Shown: in pieces, positions 27,443 through 36,260 of the stretch
Layout of the letters: every line of letters begins with the position of its first letter
Numbering within the stretch: position 1 is the first letter of the stretch
NCBI RefSeq assembly: GCF_000685805.1
Contig: NZ_JMKP01000015.1
Location: 1 to 64,000, forward strand
From: Psychrobacter phenylpyruvicus DSM 7000 = NBRC 102152
GTDB taxonomy: Bacteria > Pseudomonadota > Gammaproteobacteria > Pseudomonadales > Moraxellaceae
Length of the DNA stretch: 64,000 bases
Direction: 5' to 3'
The notes under the pieces: model-generated
The model's database searches: none
Seen by the model: only the letters and a program-made list of their open reading frames with translations
Told to the model about the DNA's origin: nothing
Position numbers and translations under genes: made by a program

Positions 27443-27742
27443 GGTTTCATTTATAATAATTTAAGGTTAAAGATAATTAAGGTCAAAGATCATTAAGATC
27501 AAAATAGCTACAGTCAAAATATAAGATGAGTGCCTAGGATGTGGGCTCTGCACACCACTAAAAATGCTATGAAAAAAAGGCCACTGAAAAAACAGCCGCT
27601 AGCAATGCGTTTGGTATCAAGTCATGCTATCATATTTACGCTATATTACACTCAAGCCTACTGTATTGGTAAGCTGAGTCATCAATGTCATTAATACCAT
27701 AACAAATTCTTTTAGATTTTATATAAAAAAACAGGAGACATT
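27443..27742. other. Divergent intergenic region 5-FCL | fumC
   Basis: 300 bp, AT-rich, with a good ribosome site (caggagac) for fumC. I looked here for 6S RNA (the usual neighbour of 5-FCL) and found no convincing closing stem with a central bubble. Promoters not resolved. Confidence 0.4.
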
Positions 27743-29131
27743 ATGTCAACTCGTATAGAAAAAGATACCATGGGTAATGTAGAAGTACCTGCCGATGCTT
27801 ATTGGGGTGCTCAAACTCAGCGTAGCCGTGAAAACTTTAAAATTGGTGGCGAAACTCTACCACGTCCAATGATTGAAGCAATGGCATTGGTTAAAAAGGC
27901 AGCTGCTATTACTAATGCTAGCCTTGGCCGTATTGAAGAAAGCCAACGTGACCTAATTATCCAAGCTGCTGACGAAGTAATCAACGGTGGTCTTACTGAT
28001 CAGTTCCCATTGGTAGTATGGCAAACCGGTTCAGGCACTCAGTCAAACATGAACATGAACGAAGTACTGGCCAACCGTGCTAACGAAATCGCGGGTTCTG
28101 AGCGTGGTACTTATAAGCCTATTCACCCAAATGATCACGTAAACCATGCCCAGTCAACTAACGACAGCTTCCCAACAGCTATCCGTGTTGCTGCCGCTCG
28201 TCAAATCAACAGCCTGCTAATCCCAGCGGTAAAAGCACTACGCGATACTCTAGACAAAAAAGCCAAAGAATTTGACAGCATCGTAAAAATTGGCCGTACT
28301 CACTTACAAGATGCGACGCCTCTAACTTTAGGCCAAGAGTTCAGCGGCTACGTAAGCCAACTTGATCATGCACTAGTACGTATCGACAATGCGTTACAAG
28401 GCTTATATCAGTTACCATTAGGCGGTACTGCAGTAGGTACTGGTCTAAACTCACACCCAGACTATGCGGTAAAAGCAGCTGAGCAATTAGCAGAGCTAAC
28501 AGGCCTGCCATTTGTTACTGCACCAAACAAATTTGAAGCACTAGCTGCACGTGATGCTGAAGTATTTGCCTCAGGCGCCTTAAAAACTCTAGCGGCAAGC
28601 TTAAACAAAATTGCCAATGACGTACGCTGGTTGGCTTCTGGCCCACGCTGTGGTCTTGGCGAATTAACCATTCCTGAGAATGAGCCAGGCTCTTCAATCA
28701 TGCCAGGTAAAGTAAACCCAACTCAGTCAGAAGCCATGACTATGGCAGTGGCTCAAGTAATGGGTAACGACACTACTATCAGCTTCGCTGGCGCGTCAGG
28801 TAACTTTGAATTAAACGTTTATAAGCCAGTTATCGCTTATAACTTATTACAGTCAATCAAGCTAATGGGCGATGCTTGTAACAGCTTCAATGAGAACTGT
28901 GCAGTGGGTATTGAGCCTGTGAAAGAGAAAATCGATGACTTCTTACACAACTCACTAATGTTAGTAACTGCGTTAAACCGTCATGTGGGTTATGAGAACG
29001 CAGCGAAAATTGCTAAGACGGCTTATAAAGAAGACAAGACATTGAAGCAAGTAGCAGTAGAGCTTGGTTTAATGACTGAAGCGCAGTTTGATGAGTGGGT
29101 AATCCCTGCTGATATGGTTCATCCTAAATAA
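27743..29131 (+). CDS. fumC: Class II fumarate hydratase
   Basis: Iron-independent, oxygen-stable fumarase of the TCA cycle (fumarate to L-malate). Signature [11 protein letters not shown] lies near residue 317, with substrate-site blocks [13 protein letters not shown] near 97-109, [14 protein letters not shown] near 129-142 and [10 protein letters not shown] near 186. At 462 residues it matches E. coli FumC closely. A strong ribosome site precedes the ATG, and an intrinsic terminator follows, so it is probably a monocistronic gene. Confidence 0.98.
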   Translation: MSTRIEKDTMGNVEVPADAYWGAQTQRSRENFKIGGETLPRPMIEAMALVKKAAAITNASLGRIEESQRDLIIQAADEVINGGLTDQFPLVVWQTGSGTQSNMNMNEVLANRANEIAGSERGTYKPIHPNDHVNHAQSTNDSFPTAIRVAAARQINSLLIPAVKALRDTLDKKAKEFDSIVKIGRTHLQDATPLTLGQEFSGYVSQLDHALVRIDNALQGLYQLPLGGTAVGTGLNSHPDYAVKAAEQLAELTGLPFVTAPNKFEALAARDAEVFASGALKTLAASLNKIANDVRWLASGPRCGLGELTIPENEPGSSIMPGKVNPTQSEAMTMAVAQVMGNDTTISFAGASGNFELNVYKPVIAYNLLQSIKLMGDACNSFNENCAVGIEPVKEKIDDFLHNSLMLVTALNRHVGYENAAKIAKTAYKEDKTLKQVAVELGLMTEAQFDEWVIPADMVHPK

Positions 29132-29508
29132 GCTTTTTTTTTAAATGTTAGCTTGTATAGCTAAATGCTTTAAATTAAGCGCTTAGAATACAAAACCTTG
29201 CCATTAGTTTGGCAAGGTTTTTTTTGTTTTAGAGGCAGTGTTTTTTAACTAAAGTCAGTTCTTTTAATTAAAAGGGGCGTAACATTATATTGATATTTTC
29301 AGACTAATTTATTACAATTAGTGTTATGTTATAACAAAACAATCTATTAAAATTACTAGGTAATAACAGCATTTTAACAGTTATAGTTTTATTATATTTA
29401 AGTATTCCAAGTGCTTAGGGCAACAAATATTAGAGGACTAGCATTTGGTTATTGGATGGATATACCTCCATTCACTATATTGCTCTAACTTCCAAACAAG
29501 GCATTTTT
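29132..29508. other. Intergenic region fumC to the ACP-like gene
   Basis: 377 bp: the fumC terminator (29192-29228), then an AT-rich stretch that must carry the promoter of the next gene. In-frame TTG and earlier codons before 29509 look like leader, not coding, because the signal peptide starts at 29509. Confidence 0.45.
29192..29228 (+). terminator. Terminator after fumC
   Basis: AAACCTTGCC and GGCAAGGTTT form a 10-bp stem with an 8-base loop, followed by a run of T, about 60 bases past the stop. Confidence 0.88.
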
Positions 29509-29940
29509 ATGAAAAAATTAACTACTATATTATCTTCTGCTGCAGTAGTAGCAGCTACATTAACTTCAGGTTCAGCACTGGCTTATTCGGAGCAAGTGAT
29601 GGATCCTGCGACCAGTTTTGATTCAGCAACTAAAGTTAGACAAGTAAACTATAGCTGCCAAAACAACAATAAAATTAGCGTAACTTATGGCTTTAATAAG
29701 CAAAACTTACCTACTTATGCTCAAGCAAACTTAAGTGGCAAAAACAGATTCTTACCTGTTAATTTAGGTCGCTCGGATGACGTTGATACAGTATTTGGTG
29801 ATGAAGACAACTTCAGTATCATGAGTAATGCTATGCAACTGAATAACTATCATAAATCTAGTATTAACATTCAAGATGCTAGCAGCAAAATCCTTTATAA
29901 AGGCTGTAATGTAAAATCAGTTAAGAGAATTAAAGGCTAA
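29509..29940 (+). CDS. Secreted ACP-like protein (adhesin complex protein / lysozyme-inhibitor type)
   Basis: A 143-residue exported protein. Residues 1-25 form a signal peptide (MKKLTTILSSAAVVAATLTS, ending SALA). The mature part shows VNYSCQNNNKISVTYGFNKQ, PVNLGRSDDVDTVFGDEDNF and a final YKGC. By recollection this closely parallels the Neisseria adhesin complex protein (Y-x-C-Q, VTYGFNKQ, PVNLDKSDNVET-x-GKE-x-x, FKDC). That protein is surface-exposed, mediates adhesion and inhibits C-type lysozyme. The two mature cysteines match the expected disulfide. The ATG at 29509 is chosen because it begins the signal peptide; an upstream TTG is spurious. Flanked by its own terminator. Confidence 0.8.
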   Translation: MKKLTTILSSAAVVAATLTSGSALAYSEQVMDPATSFDSATKVRQVNYSCQNNNKISVTYGFNKQNLPTYAQANLSGKNRFLPVNLGRSDDVDTVFGDEDNFSIMSNAMQLNNYHKSSINIQDASSKILYKGCNVKSVKRIKG

Positions 29941-30008
29941 TTGATTTAACTGTCTGGTTAGGCTCTATGAACCTCATAAATGGGGCATTAACCTAGATTG
30001 GTAATGAT

Positions 30009-30043
30009 AAAGACCCTGTTCAAATGAGCAGGGTCTTTTTTTT
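30009..30043 (+). terminator. Terminator after the ACP-like gene
   Basis: AAAGACCCTG and CAGGGTCTTT form a 10-bp stem with a 10-base loop, followed by eight T. Confidence 0.88.
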
Positions 30044-30228
30044 GTTATTCATTATTTGCAGTACTCTTTATAGCTGTTCGTAGGCTACGATAAAATTTCT
30101 GACAGGCGGCTTAGAGGCAAAACTAACTTTGAATAATCAGCTTCAGATACTCAGTCAATGCTTACTAATGGGCTTGGGCTATGCGCTTATTTATGCTGAT
30201 TGAAATAATAAGATTAAAGGCGGAAAAG

Positions 30229-30258
30229 TGGTATAAGCTCAAATGGTATAAGCTCAAA
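30229..30258. repeat. Two perfect tandem 15-bp repeats
   Basis: tggtataagctcaaa occurs twice without a gap (30229-30243 and 30244-30258). The region is non-coding; function unknown. Confidence 0.8.
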
Positions 30259-30449
30259 TAAAAAACAAGATAATATAGAAAGAGTACAGGACGAAGAGGG
30301 CGGATTGAAGGACATAGATTGCCTGCTTGAATAAAAAATAAACGCCTATAGCAGCAGAAACAGTCGACTTTTAAACCAACAGTTTACCCTCAATAATGAA
30401 TGGCAATCAGCTGGGTAACGGCCAAGCTACTAAGCTATCCGCTCATAGA

Positions 30450-30483
30450 AAAGGGGCGCATGAATCAATCATGCGCCCCTTTC
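30450..30483 (-). terminator. Terminator downstream of the small heat shock gene
   Basis: AAAGGGGCGCATGA and TCATGCGCCCCTTT form a perfect 14-bp stem with a 5-6 base loop, about 40 bases past the hsp20 stop on the minus strand. Confidence 0.85.
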
Positions 30484-30522
30484 GGATCAGTGAATTAACT
30501 TATTTATATTTTTTATATTGGC

Positions 30523-30951
30523 TTATTTAATTTCAAGCTTCTTACTGCTTGAGCTCGCAAGCTTCGGTAAAGACAGTTGCAATACGCCGTTTTCGTATGA
30601 CGCTTCTGCTTTGTCCACATCAATCTTTTCAGGTAACTGGAAGCTACGTGAGACTGAACCGAAATAACGCTCGCTACGTAGAACTTTATTGCCTTCTTTT
30701 TGCTCATCTTTTTGAGCAATTTCAGCACTAATCGATACTACATCACCTGAAATCGACAGATCAATATCTTCTTTCGCCACGCCTGGTACTTCTGCATTCA
30801 CAAAGAAAGTGTCGTCTTTTTCACTGACATCAATCTTGATTGTTGAAGCAGCTGGTAGGGCATCACCATGAAGGGGACGCATTAAAAAGCTAGGTGCCAT
30901 TTCATCGAATAAGCTATCAAAAAGCGAGTTTCTAGTTACTAACTTAGTCAT
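30523..30951 (-). CDS. Small heat shock protein, Hsp20/alpha-crystallin family
   Basis: A 142-residue ATP-independent chaperone that holds unfolding proteins. The alpha-crystallin domain spans about 35-130: FVNAEVPGVAKEDIDLSISG, then SERYFGSVSRSFQLPEKID and the closing YENGVLQLSLPK (A/E-x-x-x-N-G-V-L motif). The C-terminus KKLEIK contains the I/L-x-I-like tail used in oligomerisation. A sigma-32-like promoter lies 60-90 bases upstream (31013-31040), with a leader of about 55 nt. I looked for a ROSE or fourU thermometer in that leader and saw no convincing pairing with the ribosome site. Monocistronic, with a strong terminator. Confidence 0.95.
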   Translation of the reverse strand: MTKLVTRNSLFDSLFDEMAPSFLMRPLHGDALPAASTIKIDVSEKDDTFFVNAEVPGVAKEDIDLSISGDVVSISAEIAQKDEQKEGNKVLRSERYFGSVSRSFQLPEKIDVDKAEASYENGVLQLSLPKLASSSSKKLEIK

Positions 30952-31012
30952 ATTATTATCCTTATAGTTAATGGTTTACTATGTGACATCTGTGTGTCTC
31001 TCTTACCTATAT

Positions 31013-31040
31013 ATATGCGGATAACTTTATTTATTTCAAG
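31013..31040 (-). promoter_or_regulatory. Predicted sigma-32 promoter of the hsp20 gene
   Basis: On the minus strand CTTGAAA is followed after 13 bases by CCGCATAT. The consensus is CTTGAAA, 11-16 bases, CCCCATNT, so the -35 is perfect and the -10 has one change. The position fits a short leader to the ATG at 30951. Confidence 0.8.
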
Positions 31041-31120
31041 TCTATTTGACAATTTTTTTTAAAAAGACAGTGTAGTTACTATGACACCACGGTTTATTTA
31101 AAAGAGGATAATGACAGGCA

Positions 31121-31675
31121 CTACTTAGCTATATAAGGATTGCTGATACCTAGTTTCTGTAAAATAGCAATCTCAAATCCTTCCATTTCATCCTGCTCAG
31201 CTTGCCCTAATTCATGGTCGAAGCCTAATAGATGCAAAATGCCATGTATCAATAAGTGGGTGACATGATCTGCTACGGTTTTGTGTTGCTCTATGGCTTG
31301 TTGCTCCACCACTTCATGACAAATAACCAGCTCACCAAGTGAGATTTCTGGCATCTCAGCTAAAATAAAGGCGGGTAAGTCGCTTGGGTAGGAGAGAATA
31401 TTGGTAGCGTAATCTTTGCCACGCGCTTCCAAATTAAGCTCACGTCCTTCAACGCTATCGGTCAGATATACGCCCATTTGCTTTGGTTTTTTTGCCCAGT
31501 TTTCAGGCTCTAATTCCTCAAAGTAGGGCAAAGTAACGGGCTGAGCATTTATAAACTCTAAGGTGGTAGTTAGCACTTGCTGAATGTGCTGAGTCGAATA
31601 AAAGTTATCAGCAATCTCGTTTGCCACAGTCTCCGAGGTACTGATGTCAATAATAGGGGCAATAGAGTCGGTCAT
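31121..31675 (-). CDS. ybeY: Endoribonuclease YbeY
   Basis: Single-strand RNA endonuclease needed for 16S rRNA 3'-end maturation and ribosome quality control. The zinc site is visible in LLIHGILHLLGFDHE (His-x3-His-x5-His, near residues 145-155). The preceding LGELVICHEVV and NILSYPSDLP match the family. The start at 31675 (MTDSIAPIID) has a GGGA 7 bases upstream; an ATG four codons earlier (31687) is possible but has no ribosome site. As usual it follows phoH on the same strand, but here a strong terminator-like palindrome separates the two. Confidence 0.95.
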   Translation of the reverse strand: MTDSIAPIIDISTSETVANEIADNFYSTQHIQQVLTTTLEFINAQPVTLPYFEELEPENWAKKPKQMGVYLTDSVEGRELNLEARGKDYATNILSYPSDLPAFILAEMPEISLGELVICHEVVEQQAIEQHKTVADHVTHLLIHGILHLLGFDHELGQAEQDEMEGFEIAILQKLGISNPYIAK

Positions 31676-31793
31676 AATCAATCCCATTAAAAAGTGTAGG
31701 GTAGTTAACTCTGGTGAGGGTGTTTTCGTCTATAGGGTGTTTTTGTATAAAGAGTTAACTGGCATCAAAAACTGGTGTAGAGCAAAAAATAAA

Positions 31794-31817
31794 GAGTCGG
31801 ATAAGGTTATCCGACTC
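31794..31817 (-). terminator. Terminator downstream of phoH
   Basis: A perfect 24-bp palindrome (GAGTCGGATAAG and its complement) is followed on the minus strand by tttattttttg. It lies 36 bases past the phoH stop and 107 bases before the ybeY start. Confidence 0.85.
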
Positions 31818-31853
31818 CAAAGCAGATTAAGCTTTTTAGCTGATATTTAGAAG

Positions 31854-32957
31854 TTATGACTTCGCATCAGCCTCTGCTTGCTTGCGTTCTTGCTCCTGCC
31901 TGCGAGCTAACTTACGCGCTTCTTTTATGGCTTCTTGTTCTTCATCCCATGCGCCGTAAGCCTCAACGATTTTTTGTACCAGCTGGTGACGTACCACGTC
32001 TTTTGAGTCAAATTTTGTGATATGAATTTCTTCAATTTTACCTAAGATTTGAATGGCTTGGGCCAGACCAGACTTGTGGCCTCGTGGTAAGTCCACCTGA
32101 GTTACGTCACCGGTGATAACGGCGCGTGACCCAAAGCCTAGACGGGTTAGGAACATTTTCATTTGTTCTGGCGTGGTGTTTTGGGCCTCGTCCAAAATAA
32201 CGAATGAATTGTTCAAAGTACGGCCCCGCATATAAGCCAGTGGGGCAATCTCAATGATTTGTTTTTCTATGAGTTTACCTACTTTTTCAAAGCCTAGCAT
32301 CTCATACAAGGCGTCGTATAACGGGCGTAAGTAAGGGTCAATTTTTTGGGTTAAGTCGCCTGGTAAAAAGCCCAGTTTTTCACCTGCTTCTACCGCAGGG
32401 CGTACCAGTAAGATGCGCTCAATCTCGTTACGCTCTAACATATCGACCGCACAAGCTACTGCCAAATAGGTCTTACCGGTACCAGCAGGGCCGACACCAA
32501 AAGAGACGTCTGAGGTCAAGATACGTTTGACATAACGTTGTTGGTTGCCACCGCGTGGGATAATTTTCCCTTTACGGGTCTTTAGCGCGATTGAGTCATA
32601 ATTGGCTTCAGCATCGTACGCATAATCTTCTGAATCTTGCTCACCTTCCACTTTCTCTGGACTAGCAAAACTATCAAAATCACGAGACATACTGGCTTGA
32701 ATGATGAGGTGTAGCTCTTGCGGGGCAATGTCTTTTTCAGACTGCGCTTCATCGGCCAATTTATTCAAGATAAAGTCGCCACGTTCTACCGCTGTCAGGT
32801 CACCAGCTAAGATGAACTTGTGTTGACGTTGATTGATATGAATACCAAGGCGTTCCTCAATGTATTTAAGGTTGTTGTTGTATTCGCCAACCAAGATTTT
32901 TAATTGTGATGAAGTTAAAAAATCAAGATTAATTTTTCGGGTGACGGTATCAGTCAA
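31854..32957 (-). CDS. PhoH-like ATPase (YbeZ)
   Basis: A 367-residue cytoplasmic P-loop NTPase of the PhoH/YbeZ family, partner of YbeY in RNA metabolism. Walker A GPAGTGKTYLAVA is near residue 155. SFVILDEAQNTTPEQMKMFL gives Walker B near 251, and GFGSRAVITGDVTQVDLP follows. A basic/acidic C-terminal tail (from about 340) is low-complexity. The start is TTG (M-T-D-T-V-T): no in-frame ATG precedes the conserved part, and AAAGG sits 8 bases upstream at good spacing. Confidence 0.94.
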   Translation of the reverse strand: MTDTVTRKINLDFLTSSQLKILVGEYNNNLKYIEERLGIHINQRQHKFILAGDLTAVERGDFILNKLADEAQSEKDIAPQELHLIIQASMSRDFDSFASPEKVEGEQDSEDYAYDAEANYDSIALKTRKGKIIPRGGNQQRYVKRILTSDVSFGVGPAGTGKTYLAVACAVDMLERNEIERILLVRPAVEAGEKLGFLPGDLTQKIDPYLRPLYDALYEMLGFEKVGKLIEKQIIEIAPLAYMRGRTLNNSFVILDEAQNTTPEQMKMFLTRLGFGSRAVITGDVTQVDLPRGHKSGLAQAIQILGKIEEIHITKFDSKDVVRHQLVQKIVEAYGAWDEEQEAIKEARKLARRQEQERKQAEADAKS

Positions 32958-32965
32958 GTGAGCAT

Positions 32966-33441
32966 CCTTTTATTATGTATGTGTAAAAGCTGTGTATTTA
33001 TTATGGCTGTTTAATAAGGAAATTCAAGCGATAGAAGCCAAGCATTCGGTCGATTTTTGTAATTTAGTAAAGCGTAGTTTGTAATTTGGCAAAGCCCAGA
33101 GTGCTACTATAGGTTGATTAAATATTGTTAGAGTTTAAGGTAAGATACAGTAAAAGCAATATACTACTTAAAGGTTATGATTTTAAGCTCGATAATTAAG
33201 GTAACATGATAAGATACTAAATAAGAAAGCATTAGATATATAGGCACAAGTTTTGGCCTAAAAATTTGGTTTAGAAGCTAGACCTAAAAAGCCATACCTA
33301 GAAAAACAGTGCCTAAAAATGATTATGCTTAAAAACAACCAAGCTAAAAACAACTGTGCCATTTAATAAAATAATAAAGTTTAGCAGTTTCAATAAATAC
33401 CATATTTCAATTAATACAATAAAATTAACAAGAGTAGGTTT
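32966..33441. other. Intergenic region phoH | ubiH with degenerate repeats
   Basis: About 480 bp between divergent genes, AT-rich, with no credible ORF. The distinctive content is a degenerate short tandem repeat at 33257-33360. Confidence 0.5.
33257..33360. repeat. Degenerate short tandem repeat, unit about 16 bp
   Basis: At least five imperfect units of the form ctaaaaa-n(3-5)-a-tgc occur in tandem (for example ctaaaaatgattatgc, ttaaaaacaaccaagc and taaaaacaactgtgcc), with two looser units to the left. It ends about 80 bases before the ubiH start. Confidence 0.55.
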
Positions 33442-34728
33442 ATGACAAATCAAACAGAAAACACAGCTTTTAGTAATTCAGATGCGATAACTGAACAAAG
33501 CGTTATTATTGCAGGGGGCGGTCATGTGGGCTTGTCTTTTGCTTTATTATTGGCGGCTCAAGGCATTGCTAGCACCATCGTGGAGCGTAATAAATACCCA
33601 AAACTTAGCCCTAAAGAAGATGCCAAAAGAACCCACTACTTAGACAGTCGCAATACCGCGTTATCGAGACGCACGGTACAGATTTATCAAGAAATTGACT
33701 TGTGGGGTCAGCTCCAAAGCCATGCGTGCCGTATTGATTCGGTTCAGGTTAGCGAGCAGGGCAGCTTTGGTTATGCTCAGCTGAATAAAGAAGAAGAAAA
33801 TGTAGAGTCCTTTGGTCAGGTGATGGAGAATGCTTGGCTGGGTCGTAAGCTGTTATTGGCCGTGCAGCAAAGCCCCTTAATTGACTTAATTGATGGGGCA
33901 AACGTTACCGAGGTTGAGCAGTCAGCGACGTCAGTGACGCTTACTTATGATACCGATAATGAAAAACAGCAGAGCTTAACTGCCGATCTATTGGTGGCTT
34001 GTGATGGTCGAGATTCAACAGTGCGTAACCTGTTGGGCATTGGCACTAAAGATTATGACTATGGTCAGACCGCCATCGTTGGGGTGGTGCAGACTGATAA
34101 ACCGCATGAGCACGTTGCTATCGAGCGCTTTAGCCCAGCTGGACCTTTGGCAGTATTACCGTTAACAGATGCAGACGGCGATGGCAATGATCCAGTACAG
34201 GCCGGCTACCGTCGTTCTGTGGTTTGGGTCTGCAAAAGTGGTGAAGAAAAGCAGTATTTGGAAGATGATGCGTTATTTATGGCGACCCTACAAAAAGCGT
34301 TTGGTCAGCGTGCCGGTAACTTTATTGAAGCCGGTCGCCGCGGTGCTTATCCGCTAACCCGCGTATTGGCAGAGCGTCAGGTAGATGGCCGGATAGTGAT
34401 TATGGGCAATGCTGCGCACACCCTGCATCCAGTTGCTGGACAAGGCTTTAACTTATGTATGCGCGATGCTCATGTATTGGCAAAAATGCTGAGCAACCAA
34501 GTACTGCGCGGAGAAGATATTGGCGATACCAAGATGCTAAAAGCTTATGAGCGTGCCCGTCAAAAAGATCAGAAGCGAGTTATTCGCTTCTGTGATGCGG
34601 TGGTGCATGGGTTTACTCATCCTAATCCAGCGGTGAAGCTAGCACGTAACGTAGCGCTCATTGCCTTTGACAAGCTACCGAATGTGAAGCCGTTGGTAGC
34701 TAACTATGCGATGGGTTTGAAGTCCTAA
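33442..34728 (+). CDS. ubiH: 2-octaprenyl-6-methoxyphenol hydroxylase-type FAD monooxygenase
   Basis: Flavin monooxygenase of ubiquinone biosynthesis (aromatic ring hydroxylation). A dinucleotide-binding fold IIAGGGHVGLSFALLLAAQG lies near residue 22. The conserved Y-L-D-S-R-N-T-A-L-S block follows near 67 and the second FAD motif GNAAHTLHPVAGQGFNL near 321. SFGQVMENAWLGRKLLLAVQ corresponds to the UbiH substrate-domain segment, better than to UbiI or UbiF. 428 residues. It is followed 67 bp downstream by a second COQ6-family hydroxylase, a pairing seen in many gamma-proteobacteria. Confidence 0.9.
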   Translation: MTNQTENTAFSNSDAITEQSVIIAGGGHVGLSFALLLAAQGIASTIVERNKYPKLSPKEDAKRTHYLDSRNTALSRRTVQIYQEIDLWGQLQSHACRIDSVQVSEQGSFGYAQLNKEEENVESFGQVMENAWLGRKLLLAVQQSPLIDLIDGANVTEVEQSATSVTLTYDTDNEKQQSLTADLLVACDGRDSTVRNLLGIGTKDYDYGQTAIVGVVQTDKPHEHVAIERFSPAGPLAVLPLTDADGDGNDPVQAGYRRSVVWVCKSGEEKQYLEDDALFMATLQKAFGQRAGNFIEAGRRGAYPLTRVLAERQVDGRIVIMGNAAHTLHPVAGQGFNLCMRDAHVLAKMLSNQVLRGEDIGDTKMLKAYERARQKDQKRVIRFCDAVVHGFTHPNPAVKLARNVALIAFDKLPNVKPLVANYAMGLKS

Positions 34729-34795
34729 AGTTTTCAGCTTTGGACGGCAACAATTTTACTTTTAACTGATTTTATTTGAAACATTGGGCGGCTCT

Positions 34796-36061
34796 ATGGC
34801 GACAACAACTGCGACACAAACCCTAATTATTGGCGGCGGCATAGTCGGTGCTACTTTGGCATTGAAATTAGCACAGCAGCATCAAAAAGTGACTTTAATC
34901 GATGCCCGTCCAGAGCTGAGTGAGGCTCAGTGGCAAGATAGGCTAAAGAAGCGTGATGCTCGCGTGTTTGCGTTAAGTATCGCCAGCATTGAGCTATTAA
35001 AAGAGGTCGGTGCCTGGCAGCTTATTACTCAATCAGGACGTAAAGCTGACTACACTCAGATGCAAGTCTGGCAACAAGATGGCAAAGGTGAGCTGAATTT
35101 TGGTGATGAAATGGTGCCTCAGTTACTAGGGTCTATGGTCGAGCCATTTGTGATTGAACAAGCCCTATACCAAAGAATGGCCGCTGATGAGGTGAAAGAG
35201 CATCTGACCTTAGTTGCTGGTCATAAAGTCACTATGCTGGATTGGTTAGGCAGCGAGCAAGGCTACCAGGTTCATCTTGATAATGGCGATAAGCTACAAG
35301 GTAAACTACTAATTGGTGCCGATGGTCGTGGGTCATTGGTGCGACGTGAGGCTGGTATTGGCCTTGATACTTTGGACTATAATCAAACCGCCATTTGCTG
35401 TGCTATCAAGACCGAGAAGCCGCATAAAGCTACCGCCCGTCAGTTGATGCTACCTACCGGAACTCTGGCGCTATTACCATTGGCTGATGTCACTGAACAA
35501 GACAAAGCCAATCCGCAGCATTGGCAATCGGTTGTTTGGAGTTTGCCACGCAATAGAGCGCTTGAGTTGCTACAATTAAATGAAGAGGACGGTGATAGTT
35601 TACGAGCTGAGCTTGCCGCTGCCAGTCAGTATGCTTTAGGCGATATTGAGCAGCTTGAGTCGATTGCGAGTTTCCCACTGAATGCACAACAAGCGAAACA
35701 CTATGTGAAAGATAACTTGGTATTAGTCGGAGATGCCGCGCATGGAGTACATCCGCTGGCAGGTCAAGGACTGAATTTGGGTATGCTTGATGTGTCAGCT
35801 TTGACCCAAATATTGAACGAGGATTATCAGCGTAGTGGCGGCAGATGTTGGGGCGAATTAGCCACGCTTCGTCGCTATGAGCGAACCCGTCGTCCTCATA
35901 ATAGTGTGATGATGCATAGCTTCTCACTCATGAACTGGCTGTTCGCTGGTGACTTTGCGGCACTGCGTCCGGTACAGCAGCTACGCAGTGAGGGTATGTA
36001 CCGTGTGGGCAAAATCAAACCGTTAATGCGCTTCTTTACCAATAAGGCGAGCGGGCTTTAA
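34796..36061 (+). CDS. UbiI/UbiF-type (COQ6 family) ubiquinone hydroxylase
   Basis: A second flavin monooxygenase of ubiquinone synthesis. FAD motif TLIIGGGIVGATLALKLAQQ is at about residues 9-28. KRDARVFALSIASIELLKEV is the COQ6-type DxR-x-x-A-L block and GDAAHGVHPLAGQGLNLG the third motif near 312. GSMVEPFVIEQALYQRM corresponds to the L-G-x-x-V-E-x-x-V segment of UbiI/UbiF. Whether it hydroxylates C5 (UbiI) or C6 (UbiF) cannot be told by eye, so no symbol is given. The start ATG 34796 (421 residues) is preferred over an in-frame TTG 12 bases upstream. Likely co-transcribed with ubiH. Confidence 0.88.
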   Translation: MATTTATQTLIIGGGIVGATLALKLAQQHQKVTLIDARPELSEAQWQDRLKKRDARVFALSIASIELLKEVGAWQLITQSGRKADYTQMQVWQQDGKGELNFGDEMVPQLLGSMVEPFVIEQALYQRMAADEVKEHLTLVAGHKVTMLDWLGSEQGYQVHLDNGDKLQGKLLIGADGRGSLVRREAGIGLDTLDYNQTAICCAIKTEKPHKATARQLMLPTGTLALLPLADVTEQDKANPQHWQSVVWSLPRNRALELLQLNEEDGDSLRAELAAASQYALGDIEQLESIASFPLNAQQAKHYVKDNLVLVGDAAHGVHPLAGQGLNLGMLDVSALTQILNEDYQRSGGRCWGELATLRRYERTRRPHNSVMMHSFSLMNWLFAGDFAALRPVQQLRSEGMYRVGKIKPLMRFFTNKASGL

Positions 36062-36260
36062 ATGAAAACTTACCCAATCATTGCGGCAACATTTCTGAGC
36101 ATAAGTGGTTCGTTCAGGATTAATAAAGACTAAAGATAAAAGTTATAAATTTGATTTAGGCTTTGATAAGGCGTATATATTGTAATAATGGTTGAGATGT
36201 ATTTCATAAAGGAAGTTTGTAGTACAAAGGAATTAACCCTAAGAGTCAGGAGATGATGAC

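Larger units (their letters stand above)
29941..30522. other. Intergenic region between convergent genes
   Basis: 582 bp holding two terminators (30009-30043 and 30450-30483) and, between them, a perfect tandem pair of 15-bp repeats (30229-30258). No ORF above about 30 codons looks real. Confidence 0.5.

Noticed and set aside
27443-27742. 6S RNA (ssrS) upstream of the folate cyclo-ligase gene
   Set aside because: The neighbourhood is right for many gamma-proteobacteria, but no long closing stem with an internal bubble could be found by eye. A covariance-model search would decide.
30952-31012. RNA thermometer (ROSE or fourU) in the hsp20 leader
   Set aside because: The leader has an aagga ribosome site but no convincing complementary stretch. 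The sigma-32 promoter explains heat control adequately.
32954-32965. Tiny upstream ORF (ATG CTC ACT TGA) overlapping the phoH TTG start
   Set aside because: Its ATG abuts the ribosome site with no spacing, so it is unlikely to be translated.
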